Shown here: one piece after another, positions 13,755 to 22,553 of the stretch
Position numbering within the stretch: the stretch's first letter is position 1
Layout: every line of letters starts with the position of its first letter
The notes under the pieces: model-generated
Databases searched by the model: none
Told to the model about the DNA's origin: nothing
Seen by the model: only the letters and a program-made list of their open reading frames with translations
NCBI GenBank assembly: GCA_002431635.1
Contig: DJGH01000062.1
Location: 19,919-54,618, forward strand
Source of the DNA: Petrotoga sp. UBA5851
GTDB taxonomy: Bacteria; Thermotogota; Thermotogae; Petrotogales; Petrotogaceae
Direction: 5' to 3'
DNA length: 34,700 bases
Made by a program: the position numbers and the translations under genes

Positions 13755-16430
13755 CTACCATACTTTTATGGTGGATAAGTTTGAAGTAACCGGCCAAGAT
13801 TTTATAAGCTGAGGATTCATGGGTTCCATAAGTGAATAAAAGTATATTGAATTTTCGGAAATTACAAATAAAAGCTTTCCCCTCACAACAGCATCCTTGG
13901 CTTCAATGTCCTTTAAAGCCTTTGCTTCTGTCATTTTTTCCAGGTCTATAACTTTAAGTCCACCTGATCCACAACACACATATCCAGCTTTAGCTGAGCT
14001 ATCAGAGTATACGGCTAGTTTGTAAACTGCGGAAAGTCCGCCGACCGAAGTTATATTTCCCTTATCTATGAGAAGCTCAGGAGAAACTATACTATACTTA
14101 AAAAGGGTTTTGCCTTCTGTAAGGACATAAAGGAAGTCTCCGTTTACCTTAAGGTCGATGGGACTACCTATAGCCTTGGAAGCCTTGATCATCATATCTC
14201 CTGAAGTGTCGACTACTAGGAGCCTATTAGCTGACTTGCAGGCGAGATAAAGGTAATTTCCTTTCTTTTCCATGTCGTCTATACCTGGAACCTTAAGCTT
14301 CTTAAAGTTTGAAGGGTCAGTTATATCAGGGAATTTATAAATATTTGAAGAAGTGCCTATAAAGAGCTTGGTTGCGCCTTCAGACTCCATTGTCAGGGCA
14401 CAGACAGACCATTCTTCCTTAAGTCCCGTGAAGGAGGCAGGGATAGTGTCAAACGCTCCAAGAACATGACTCTGTCCGATGTAGAACTTTGGATCTTTAT
14501 TATAGTTGCCTATAACGCTTATCATGTATTGAGGGTCTGTTTTATTGTTTTGAAAGTACTCTGATTCCACTATAGGGAATAAGCCAGGAGTGTTAAAAGC
14601 GCACGAGGATGAAACAGTCCCGGAGGATATGAGAGCAGAATAGTCTACTTCGTAAAGTCCGTTAAAGCGCGCAGACACATAAGCTTTCTTAAGCGGGAAA
14701 GTACTGCTGTCCAGAGAAATTCCTTCTTTGGTTCTGAAAAAATACGGCGAAGCAGCATTTCCCAGAACCGAAACTCCCAGAGAACTGTCTTCTGCTCTTA
14801 TCTGAATGAAGTAATCTTTGTTGTACAGAAGAGGTCCTTTTATGGTTGCCGATGACTGAGTTGTTTCTGAAAAAGCACCGGATATTTCCGAAGATTCAAG
14901 ATAGTCTGATGAATTGAAAAGCTTGATTGTGCAAGTTACAGTATCTCCGTCAGAATCAGGTGCCGACCAGTATATAGGAATATTGCTTATGGCCACATCG
15001 GTTAATCCGGAAGGAATTGCCGTACCTTCCTTACTGCCCAGCCTGTTTACTGATATTTTAGGAAGTCCGTTTGTGCTGAACTTCCATATCTCACTGTGAA
15101 CCTCTCCGGCAGGGTAAGTTGCAGAAACCTGCCAATAATAGGATTTATCCTCGGACAGTAGAGGCAGGGTAGCAGTTTTTGAAGCAAGGTCTATGTCTGA
15201 TGCGGGAACTTCATTTGTCATTGATGAAATGCTGTTTCCATAATGAATTCTTAAAGATGAGGGAGAAGCGGTACCGAAATACTCCCATTTCAATTTGGTA
15301 TCAAGAGGAGTTTTTACAGTCAGATTTTCAGGATATGGATATGTTGGAAAGCCCATTTTTTTACTGTAATTGGCGGCAAAGACTATAAGGTCGTCAACCG
15401 TGATTTTCATGTCACCTGTACTTATATCATAAAAACCGTCTTTGTCAGTATCCTGTGCCGGGTATATATCAACTGCCGTATTATTGGCAAAGTATGCAGC
15501 CTGAAAAATTGAAAGATCTGTTCCGTCTATGGATCCATCTTTATTAAAATCTCCCACAAAGGATTGTATCATCACCACAGGCGTTCCTTTTGCAGGAACA
15601 ATCACAGGCAGGTCTTTAATTGAACTGTCCAGGGTATCGATTACTTTTAAACTGTCTACGTTTATATCAAGTGCAGCCGCAAGGTTCTCACCGATTACAC
15701 TGAATCTGAAGGTTCCTATTTTTAAAGGTGAAGTAAAGTCCAGTGCTTTTTCCTTTGAACGTGCCGAACTTGCAATTATAAAAGGCATAGAAGAAGCATC
15801 TGATTTAAGAGATATGAAATCTGTGTTTATCGAAGGGGAAAATGTGAAATCATTAAGTGTGAGAGCGGTACTGGCAAATGTGAATTCTAGGCCAAAAGCA
15901 TAGAGCTTTTCTTTTCCTTTCCTATTTATGGCATATAGATCGCACAAAAGCTCATCGCCCTTGAGAGTAAAGCTTTTCTTGATATAAAGTCCATATTTAG
16001 AGTAGTCCGTATCGTTGCGGTCTATAAAGCTTCGTACAGTAAGAGCCTTCTCTGAAAGCGGCAGCTCCTCGTTTATTATATGTATATCTTTGGAGTTTGC
16101 TTTTTTTATGGTAAGAAAAGGTTCTGAAGGTTTTATGAATCCGTTTTTACCTGCCAGTACAACTTTGTACTCTGCAGGATTTATCTGCTGTATAATATGA
16201 ATAATGTCTCCTGAAAAAACTAGATCTTCACGGTTAGTACCTTCAGGAGTTTTTATATGTAACTGTATACCGTATATATCACGCGATGTTGAAAGAACTG
16301 CTCCATGATCGCTGTCTGATATGGAAATATTTTTGGAATTTATCGGCTGAAACGCAGAACTTTTCGAAGTGCACGCTGAAAATAAAAAAACTATAATAAA
16401 CAGAACAGTAACCAAATATGCATTTTTCAT
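13755..16430 (-). CDS. Large multidomain lipoprotein: cohesin-like, dockerin, Fn3-like and beta-propeller
   Basis: The 891-residue protein has a lipoprotein signal peptide with the lipobox LFSAC (Cys20). Residues about 150-280 form a cohesin-like beta domain. Residues about 290-360 form a type I dockerin: DFNKDGSIDGTDL (294-306) is a canonical calcium loop, and the second repeat, DTDKDGFYD then MKITVDDLIVFAANY, carries an insertion. Two Fn3-like modules follow (about 365-455 and 460-570). The C-terminal 300 residues hold repeated strands such as LLVVDTSGD and LKVIDLEKM, like LVIVD-type propeller blades. AGAGGTG precedes the ATG. It lies in the flagellar operon between fliW and a second cohesin-type lipoprotein. 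A cell-surface scaffold or adhesin is inferred, and no enzymatic module is visible. Confidence 0.8.
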   Translation of the reverse strand: MKNAYLVTVLFIIVFLFSACTSKSSAFQPINSKNISISDSDHGAVLSTSRDIYGIQLHIKTPEGTNREDLVFSGDIIHIIQQINPAEYKVVLAGKNGFIKPSEPFLTIKKANSKDIHIINEELPLSEKALTVRSFIDRNDTDYSKYGLYIKKSFTLKGDELLCDLYAINRKGKEKLYAFGLEFTFASTALTLNDFTFSPSINTDFISLKSDASSMPFIIASSARSKEKALDFTSPLKIGTFRFSVIGENLAAALDINVDSLKVIDTLDSSIKDLPVIVPAKGTPVVMIQSFVGDFNKDGSIDGTDLSIFQAAYFANNTAVDIYPAQDTDKDGFYDISTGDMKITVDDLIVFAANYSKKMGFPTYPYPENLTVKTPLDTKLKWEYFGTASPSSLRIHYGNSISSMTNEVPASDIDLASKTATLPLLSEDKSYYWQVSATYPAGEVHSEIWKFSTNGLPKISVNRLGSKEGTAIPSGLTDVAISNIPIYWSAPDSDGDTVTCTIKLFNSSDYLESSEISGAFSETTQSSATIKGPLLYNKDYFIQIRAEDSSLGVSVLGNAASPYFFRTKEGISLDSSTFPLKKAYVSARFNGLYEVDYSALISSGTVSSSCAFNTPGLFPIVESEYFQNNKTDPQYMISVIGNYNKDPKFYIGQSHVLGAFDTIPASFTGLKEEWSVCALTMESEGATKLFIGTSSNIYKFPDITDPSNFKKLKVPGIDDMEKKGNYLYLACKSANRLLVVDTSGDMMIKASKAIGSPIDLKVNGDFLYVLTEGKTLFKYSIVSPELLIDKGNITSVGGLSAVYKLAVYSDSSAKAGYVCCGSGGLKVIDLEKMTEAKALKDIEAKDAVVRGKLLFVISENSIYFYSLMEPMNPQLIKSWPVTSNLSTIKVW

Positions 16431-16443
16431 AAAACACCTCTGA

Positions 16444-16950
16444 CTATCTTATATGTATTGATGAATTGATAACCGAATAACCTGAAAAAGGAGTGTTTAA
16501 GTTTTCGGAAAAAAAAGTCGTATCTGTTTGCACAATGTGTATGGCTGTATCGCCAGGTGATTTGGCTTTGAACTTGAAAACCAACAACACCATTTCCTCT
16601 GCGCCGGCTGAAAAAGCTTCTGTCATAGTCACTCCCACAACCAAAGAGTTGTAACTGTGTTTTGTGAAAACCAGAGAAGAATCAGCCAGAGGACTCAGAG
16701 TATAATAGAACCTTTCGTCAACAAAAACAGGAGCCAGATAGTTCTTGTCAAAATCAATAAGGATACTGAAGCTTTTTATATTAGGAAAATTTTTTATGAA
16801 AACAGTATAACAAAACTCTTCGTCCACAAAGACGGAGAGTTCTTTTGTATACACTTCCGGTTTTTCCTCATATACTGGTCCGCAAGCTGTAAGTAAAAGC
16901 ATACAGAAAAAAATAATCGGAAGGAGGGATTTTTTTTTGAAAACGAACAT
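16444..16950 (-). CDS. Small cohesin-like lipoprotein
   Basis: The 168-residue protein starts MFVFKKKSLLPIIFFCMLLL and carries a lipobox LLTAC followed by GPVYEEKP. The rest is one beta-rich domain with FSILIDFDKNYLAPVFV, LVVGVTMTEAFSAGAEEMVLLVFKFKAKSPGDTAIHI, the strand order seen in cohesin domains. The ATG at 16950 is chosen because it gives a proper signal peptide. No Shine-Dalgarno site precedes it, and the frame continues to a TTG at 16977 inside flgL, so initiation may depend on coupling to flgL. A run of nine A in codons 5-7 could slip. It ends 13 bases before the large lipoprotein gene. Confidence 0.75.
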   Translation of the reverse strand: MFVFKKKSLLPIIFFCMLLLTACGPVYEEKPEVYTKELSVFVDEEFCYTVFIKNFPNIKSFSILIDFDKNYLAPVFVDERFYYTLSPLADSSLVFTKHSYNSLVVGVTMTEAFSAGAEEMVLLVFKFKAKSPGDTAIHIVQTDTTFFSENLNTPFSGYSVINSSIHIR

Positions 16951-16963
16951 TTTTATATATCTA

Positions 16964-18136
16964 TCACATAAAGTCAAGGATGGTTTTGGGGACTATCTGT
17001 GCCAAAGCTTTTAAAGCTGCGTCCATTACTGATTTTTGCATAGCCATATCGGTATAAACCTTTGCTGGGTCAGCATCTGTCTCAGTAGCAAGAAACTCCT
17101 CCGAAAAAGTTTTGAAGTTCTCCATCCTGCTGTTGGTAAGTTCAAGGAGTCTTTGAGTTCCGCCTACCTGAGAAATTGTTCTGCTGGAGGACTCCTGAAT
17201 TTCATCTATGGCTCCGAGTTCATTTTGAATGCTTTCGGCAGCTTTTTTGAGGAGTTCAGATTTGCTTTCAATTAATCCTTTCACAGGAGTTGCGGCGGAA
17301 GGATCACCCTGGAGTTCTTTGATTTTGGTTTCATTAGTTGCTATCGAGCTGTTTTTTTCATCGATCTGAGTCTGGAGAGAAGCAGCCAAAGCAGTATTGC
17401 CGGCAGCTTCAGCCTGGAGCTTTCTTTTTTCAATCTCTTTTATTTCATTTTTTAACGTTACATTCTGCATGCTCAGATTATCCTTGGTTTTTATGGCATC
17501 CTTTAGGTCTTTGGTTATCTCGTCAGATTTAATAAAGGCATCTTTAAGTCTGTCGACTATCTTAAATATAGAGGTTCCGCTTTTGGTTCCGAAAGCATCG
17601 TATACAGTTACTCCATACTCAAGCTCGTATCCGCCAACTGATATTTTATGCTTGATATTTGCTTTCGGATCTGTCATGATGTCTCCTGAATCACTAACAG
17701 GGGTTTTATCAGACTCAGCACCTCCGAAAATAAACTTTCCAGATACGCTTGTATTGGCAAGAGAAATGAGATGATCGTTAATTTTTTCCAGTTCGTCTGC
17801 AATGCTTTTTCTGTCAAGGTTGCTGTCAAGGGTTCCAGAGTTGGCTCCCTGAACGGCAAGTGATTTCACTCTGGTATAGACTGACGATACATCCTGAAGT
17901 ATCTGATCATACATCTTGGAAAAGTTTTCTACAATACTTGCATTGCTCTGATAGCGCTCTATTTCCCTAAGCCTGCTATCGAGGTTTGACATTCTTGAAG
18001 CAATGGCTGCATTGTCCGAAGGGAAATTAACTTTTTTGCCTGAAGTGAGCTGTTCATTTAGCTTACTGAACTTTCGCATGGTGCTCTGAAGATCGCTTAG
18101 TGCCGAATTATTTATCATTATCTCTGTAATTCTCAT
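16964..18136 (-). CDS. flgL: Flagellar hook-associated protein 3 (FlgL), enlarged
   Basis: The 390-residue FlgL starts MRITEIMINNSALSDLQSTM and keeps the N-terminal D0/D1 pattern LNEQLTSGKKVNFPSDNAAIASRM (27-50), plus a C-terminal helix ending AQIVPKTILDFM. FlgL joins hook to filament together with FlgK. Typical FlgL is about 300 residues. Here roughly 205-300 is an inserted Lys/Glu/Ala-rich stretch with heptad-like spacing, probably a coiled coil. The ATG at 18136 has AGGAGG nine bases upstream; eight extra in-frame codons upstream are not used. It starts ten bases after flgK, in the usual flgK-flgL order. Confidence 0.92.
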   Translation of the reverse strand: MRITEIMINNSALSDLQSTMRKFSKLNEQLTSGKKVNFPSDNAAIASRMSNLDSRLREIERYQSNASIVENFSKMYDQILQDVSSVYTRVKSLAVQGANSGTLDSNLDRKSIADELEKINDHLISLANTSVSGKFIFGGAESDKTPVSDSGDIMTDPKANIKHKISVGGYELEYGVTVYDAFGTKSGTSIFKIVDRLKDAFIKSDEITKDLKDAIKTKDNLSMQNVTLKNEIKEIEKRKLQAEAAGNTALAASLQTQIDEKNSSIATNETKIKELQGDPSAATPVKGLIESKSELLKKAAESIQNELGAIDEIQESSSRTISQVGGTQRLLELTNSRMENFKTFSEEFLATETDADPAKVYTDMAMQKSVMDAALKALAQIVPKTILDFM

Positions 18137-18146
18137 TTTATTCCTC

Positions 18147-21050
18147 CTATCTGCCCACAAGCCCCAAACCGTTGACTACTTTGTTTATCATTTCATCTGC
18201 AGCAGTTATGACTCTTGCGGAAGCATTGAATGCTTGCTGATACTTTATCATATTAGATACTTCTTCGTCTATTGAGACTCCCTTTACTCGTTCGCGCTCT
18301 CCGTCTATCTGTTCTTTAAGATACTGGCTGTTGGTTTTCATCTTGCTGGCATTTTCTCCGGAGATCCCCATCTCTGCCACAAGACTGGCAAGATAACCTG
18401 AGAAGCCTACCTTTCCTTCACTCAGCAGAGGAAGTTCCTTTATCTTTGAGAGATAGTTCCAAACTGTGGTGCTGTGTTTTCCTATAGGAATGAAATAATC
18501 AGCTTTCCAGTCCCCGTTGGAATCAATGCCTTTGCCAAGGTCTATTGAAAGCGAAGATGGATTACTTTTCAAAGTATCTACAATTTCAAGCTGTCTTACA
18601 AGACTTACATTTTTATCAAGTTTAAGAACAGATGAGTTCTGCAGGTCAACCTCAAGTTCTCTGGCGGTTCTGTCAGGTCCCATAAAGACATAATTTGTTT
18701 TGTAAGGAGGTTCCGATGAATTTTTAAGTCCAAGAAGCTCAAAAAATTTTTCATGTCCTTTTATGGTGATATTACGCATATCAAAGTTTACACTGCTGTT
18801 GGCTTTTAATGCGAATCTGCCGTTTGGTGTCTGAAAAGCACTGAGACCTGAACCGGTGGAATTTATTTTATCTATCATGCTTTGAAAAGTATCTCGTGTA
18901 GGATCTATATTGATGTTTATTCCGTTTATCTCAAGATTTATCCCGTATTTTATAAAATCTGATTTCCACGTTATTTCAGGATCGTTCATAAGTGCGTTGT
19001 AATCCATTCCTTCTGCGGCAAAAAACTCCTTCGCAGACTGCAAGTCAAAGAGTTTATCCTTTGAATAAAGCGTTGTGCCGTTTACCTTTACCTGAAGATC
19101 TATGATCTGTTCAAAGTTAAAATCTGATTTGGTTGGTATTATTTCAATTTTATCCCCGTTTTTTCTGACTTTGAACTCACCGGACTTGCCTATGGAGTCT
19201 TCGGTAAAAAGTCCCAGATCCGTAAGCGGTATTGAAGATACGGTTCCGTCAGCGTACTCCATGCTTACTTCAAAGGAGGATGCTGCATCAAAGGATTTTA
19301 CATCGTAGGTTTTGGTTCTAAAAACGCTCATGTTGAAAACATTCTGCAGGGTAGGTTCTGATGTATCCAAAACGTTAAGCCTGGTTTTTGCCGCTCCCAT
19401 CTTGGTCATTATTCCGTCCTTATCGTCAAAAACGACATTGTTTATGTTGAAATCTTCAACGTTTTTGGTAGGAACAATGTAAAGCGAGTCATTTAATGTA
19501 AAGGCCTTTATCATCGAAGATTGGGCATTTATATCCGCCGCAACTTTTTCAATACCCTCGCCGGTGCCTACAGATATATTTACAACTTCCTGTTTCGAAC
19601 TTCCTTTATTAAGAATAAGCTGTCCGCTCTCTGCCTTGTTTAGTTTTATGGCTTCTATAGCTTTGGTTTTCAGACCAAGCTGATTGAATACGTTGCTGTT
19701 AAAATCTATTATAAGTCTGTTGTTAAGGGAATCTCCGCCGTAGTTGTTCAGAGTGGTAAGATCTTTATTTTTATTATATGCAAGTGACATTTCAAGGCTC
19801 TTAAGTCCATCGGCTATAGTTGAAATTTTTTCTTTGGTTCCCAGAGAAAGTTTTTCTGAATCAGTATTTGTAAAATCTTCCCCAACTGATACAATCTGTC
19901 CCTTTGTTATCATGTTTATTTCATAGTTCTGAAAGTCTATTCCATTAAAGCTTCTGCTTCCGGGAATATGATTGACTGGGCCACCGTTAAAAAAACATGA
20001 TGAGGCTATTCTGTAAAGTCTGGCATTATCGGAATCAAGTTTGGCAGACATATCTTTAAAAAATCTTGCTCCAGTAGTGTTTCCTGTAGAGTCCCAGCCT
20101 TCCTGGTATACCAGATTAACAGTATCGTTTAGAGTAAGTGCAAACTCGTCCAGCTTACTTCTGTAATCTTTTATAACGCTGTCTCTCAGTTCCATTATAG
20201 CCTTCATCTTTCCATCGTTGAAAGATATTTGGGTGTTATTGGAAAACACAGCATATTTATACTGTTCTCCCGGAACTCTTTCTACTTTAAGCGGGATGAA
20301 TGTCTTTCCGTTAAGGACAGTTCTGTCACCAACGGAGATAGACATCTGAAAGTCTTTATCATAGTTTACCCGTACATTTGAAAGCTCCGATATCTGGTCA
20401 AGAAGTCTGTCACGCTCATCAAGAAGATCGTTGGGTGAAGAACCCATCACCTGGCTGGAAGAAATTTTATCGTTCAGATAGGCTATCTGCTTGAAAGCAG
20501 AGTTTAACTGGTCAACTCTGGTTTTTATTTCGTCATTAAGGTCTATCTGAAGCTGCTCCAGACGATAGTCAATATCATAGAGAACATTTTTTAGCTCTGT
20601 GGCTCTTGATACAATCTGACCTTTGGCAGCTTCGTTGGTAGGATCGGTTTTTATTTCCTCCATTGAAGACCAGAACGAATCAAAAAATGTTCGTAAACCG
20701 GTTTCACCCGGTTCACCGAATAACTGCTCTATATAATGCATATTTCCATTTAAAGTATCCCAATAATTATATCTGTTAGTGACCTGTCTGTACTGTACAT
20801 CAAGAAACTCATCCCGTACACGCTGAATGTCCGTTACCTTTGAGCCTGTTCCGAACTGCAAAGGAATTGAAGGCTGAGTAAGGCTGTTTACTGGTATCGG
20901 AGATGTTGTTACAATGAGCGGACGCTGTCTTGAGAATCCCTGAGTATTGGTGTTTGCTATATTATGACCGACTACACTCATAGCTATTTTATGTGTGTAA
21001 ACTCCAAGGAGACCGGTATTGAGTAGTCCGTATAAAGATACGTCAGGCAT
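18147..21050 (-). CDS. flgK: Flagellar hook-associated protein 1 (FlgK), unusually long
   Basis: The 967-residue FlgK has conserved ends. The N-terminus includes LYGLLNTGLLGVYTHKIAM and VVGHNIANTNTQGFSRQRP, the rod/hook-family signature, and the C-terminus reads VSNMIKYQQAFNASARVITAADEMINKVVNGL. FlgK caps the hook and seats FlgL. Most FlgK proteins are roughly 450-650 residues. The extra length lies in the central surface-exposed part (about 280-870), which is beta-rich and repetitive in style, with several TxxxxLxxxK strands. GGGAGG precedes the ATG. It follows flgN by four bases and precedes flgL. Confidence 0.93.
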   Translation of the reverse strand: MPDVSLYGLLNTGLLGVYTHKIAMSVVGHNIANTNTQGFSRQRPLIVTTSPIPVNSLTQPSIPLQFGTGSKVTDIQRVRDEFLDVQYRQVTNRYNYWDTLNGNMHYIEQLFGEPGETGLRTFFDSFWSSMEEIKTDPTNEAAKGQIVSRATELKNVLYDIDYRLEQLQIDLNDEIKTRVDQLNSAFKQIAYLNDKISSSQVMGSSPNDLLDERDRLLDQISELSNVRVNYDKDFQMSISVGDRTVLNGKTFIPLKVERVPGEQYKYAVFSNNTQISFNDGKMKAIMELRDSVIKDYRSKLDEFALTLNDTVNLVYQEGWDSTGNTTGARFFKDMSAKLDSDNARLYRIASSCFFNGGPVNHIPGSRSFNGIDFQNYEINMITKGQIVSVGEDFTNTDSEKLSLGTKEKISTIADGLKSLEMSLAYNKNKDLTTLNNYGGDSLNNRLIIDFNSNVFNQLGLKTKAIEAIKLNKAESGQLILNKGSSKQEVVNISVGTGEGIEKVAADINAQSSMIKAFTLNDSLYIVPTKNVEDFNINNVVFDDKDGIMTKMGAAKTRLNVLDTSEPTLQNVFNMSVFRTKTYDVKSFDAASSFEVSMEYADGTVSSIPLTDLGLFTEDSIGKSGEFKVRKNGDKIEIIPTKSDFNFEQIIDLQVKVNGTTLYSKDKLFDLQSAKEFFAAEGMDYNALMNDPEITWKSDFIKYGINLEINGININIDPTRDTFQSMIDKINSTGSGLSAFQTPNGRFALKANSSVNFDMRNITIKGHEKFFELLGLKNSSEPPYKTNYVFMGPDRTARELEVDLQNSSVLKLDKNVSLVRQLEIVDTLKSNPSSLSIDLGKGIDSNGDWKADYFIPIGKHSTTVWNYLSKIKELPLLSEGKVGFSGYLASLVAEMGISGENASKMKTNSQYLKEQIDGERERVKGVSIDEEVSNMIKYQQAFNASARVITAADEMINKVVNGLGLVGR

Positions 21051-21054
21051 AAGT

Positions 21055-21540
21055 TCATCCCTCCCAGTTCAGTTTATTTTGATAGTTGTTTTTGCTGTAA
21101 CCGCTTTTAGCATAAGTACTTTTGCCTGTTTTATCTATATTAAGCATATTTAGCAATAGATTATTGTAGTTGCTTTCAAAATCAAGGGCCTGATGAAGGC
21201 AATCCAATGTGAAAGTCAGATTCTGCATCTTTTCTACGAAACCGGCAAGTTTTAAGGCAACATCCTTATCTGTAACGGAAAAAAAGTCGACAATATCTTT
21301 TATGGCATTAGGAATATTGTGACAAGATGAAATATCCGCTACAAACTGGTCTCTTTTTATATCTGCCTCCTGAAACTCCTTTGAGAGCAAGTCAATTTCA
21401 GCCAGAAGAGAGTTTATGTACTCAGTAGATTCTTTTTTTATTAGTGATTGCCTGAAAGAATCCACCTTTATTATAAGTCGGTCAATCAAAACAAACTCCT
21501 TGTCAAGAATATCGACAAGGCCTTTATTTTCTTCCTTCAT
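21055..21540 (-). CDS. flgN: Flagellar export chaperone FlgN
   Basis: The 161-residue, mostly helical protein has the length and position of FlgN, the cytosolic chaperone that delivers FlgK and FlgL to the flagellar export gate. Long helices with regular Leu/Ile spacing (about 5-65 and 95-130) suggest a coiled-coil bundle. The sequence itself is poorly conserved, so the call rests on fold-like features and its place between flgM and flgK. Its ATG overlaps the flgM stop by four bases. Confidence 0.82.
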   Translation of the reverse strand: MKEENKGLVDILDKEFVLIDRLIIKVDSFRQSLIKKESTEYINSLLAEIDLLSKEFQEADIKRDQFVADISSCHNIPNAIKDIVDFFSVTDKDVALKLAGFVEKMQNLTFTLDCLHQALDFESNYNNLLLNMLNIDKTGKSTYAKSGYSKNNYQNKLNWEG

Positions 21541-21806
21541 ATCTCGCCCAGCATTTTCTTGACTATTTCTGATATATTAATACTGTAAGTGCCTTCGTTG
21601 ATAGAGTTCTTATATGACTGAACGAGATGATTCCTAACGTTTGGAATCTTTCTTGAAAGTTCTATATACTTCATTGAATCTCCGGTAATTTTTTCAAACT
21701 CTTTTGAAAAATCATTTTCAGAAGATGATTTGATATCTTTTACCGGATCCTTCTTTATTTGCTTTAACTGAGAAGAGTTGGGTGATCCCAGACCTCTTAT
21801 TTCCAT
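21537..21806 (-). CDS. flgM: Anti-sigma-28 factor FlgM
   Basis: The 89-residue protein has a disordered, Ser/Lys-rich N-terminal half and a C-terminal helical region, RNHLVQSYKNSINEGTYSINISEIVKKML. That resembles the FlgM sigma-28-binding pattern, in which a G-x-Y-x-hydrophobic turn is followed by a helix with a final Leu. FlgM holds sigma-28 until the hook is finished and is then exported. GGAGGT lies about nine bases before the ATG. It is the first gene of a nine-gene minus-strand operon and lies behind a sigma-28-type promoter, giving negative feedback. Confidence 0.88.
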   Translation of the reverse strand: MEIRGLGSPNSSQLKQIKKDPVKDIKSSSENDFSKEFEKITGDSMKYIELSRKIPNVRNHLVQSYKNSINEGTYSINISEIVKKMLGEI

Positions 21807-21839
21807 AGTAGATACCTCCGTTTGGATTATTTCAATAAT

Positions 21840-21867
21840 TTATCGTCTGTTACGACAAAAAATTGAG
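21840..21867 (-). promoter_or_regulatory. Sigma-28 (FliA/SigD) type promoter of the flgM operon
   Basis: On the minus strand CTCAA (21867-21863), 15 bases and GACGATAA (21847-21840) match the flagellar consensus CTAAA-N15-GCCGATAA at 4 of 5 and 7 of 8 positions. It lies 34 bases before the flgM start. Confidence 0.75.
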
Positions 21868-21874
21868 TATATTC

Positions 21875-21883
21875 TGTTATAAT
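21875..21883 (+). promoter_or_regulatory. Upstream extended -10 candidate for frr
   Basis: TGTTATAAT is a full extended -10 element (TGN plus TATAAT) without a clear -35. It faces frr and diverges from the sigma-28 promoter. Confidence 0.4.
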
Positions 21884-21942
21884 TTTCTTCGAAAGGCTAA
21901 AGAGGCCTATCAGATTCATATGTTTTTTTAATCCGGCAATTG

Positions 21943-21951
21943 TGATATAAT
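21943..21951 (+). promoter_or_regulatory. Extended -10 promoter of frr
   Basis: TGATATAAT, a perfect extended -10, lies 38 bases before the frr start. The T-rich stretch at 21923-21929 occupies the -35 position. Confidence 0.6.
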
Positions 21952-21989
21952 TGAGTTCAAATGAACATAAATGATGGAGGTGGGTTTAG

Positions 21990-22553
21990 ATGCCAGCAAA
22001 AACAGCTTATGGAAAGACCGTTCAGGAAAAATTAGAAAAGACATTTAAACACTTGGAGGAGGAGTTAAAGGGGTTGCGGACAGGAAGACCTTCTACTACC
22101 ATCTTTGAAAATATCAAAGTAGAATTTTACGGTAACCCTTCACCTATAAATCAGGTGGGATCTCTTAACCTTACCGAGGACAGGACTCTGGTCATTACCC
22201 CATATGACAGGTCGATGCTTTCCAAGATAGAAAAAGCTATCAATGCTTCCGATATCGGATTGCATGCTATAAATGACGGAATAGTCATTAGAGTCTCCTT
22301 TCCTACGCCAACAGGTGAAGACAGGAAAAAATGGGTTAAAAAAGCTAAAGAACAGGTTGAGGAAACAAAGATCGCTCTTAGAAATATAAGAAGAGATGAC
22401 CTGAAAAAAATAAAAGATGATCAGAAAAACTCCAAAATAACGGAAGATGAGTCCAAAAAAGCCGAAGAAGATATAACCAAGGTACTTAAGGAATACGAGG
22501 ATAAATGTGATCTTTTGTTTACTAAAAAAGAAAAGGAGATAATGGAGTCTTGA
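21990..22553 (+). CDS. frr: Ribosome recycling factor
   Basis: The 187-residue protein has the normal RRF length. LRTGRPSTTIFENIKVEFYGNPSPINQVGSL and PYDRSMLSKIEKAINASDIGL are the family blocks. The C-terminal half is a long charged helix (KKAKEQVEETKIALRNIRRDDLKK). RRF with EF-G splits post-termination ribosomes. GGAGGTG lies eight bases before the ATG. Its stop overlaps the uppS start, beginning a frr-uppS-cdsA operon. Confidence 0.97.
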   Translation: MPAKTAYGKTVQEKLEKTFKHLEEELKGLRTGRPSTTIFENIKVEFYGNPSPINQVGSLNLTEDRTLVITPYDRSMLSKIEKAINASDIGLHAINDGIVIRVSFPTPTGEDRKKWVKKAKEQVEETKIALRNIRRDDLKKIKDDQKNSKITEDESKKAEEDITKVLKEYEDKCDLLFTKKEKEIMES

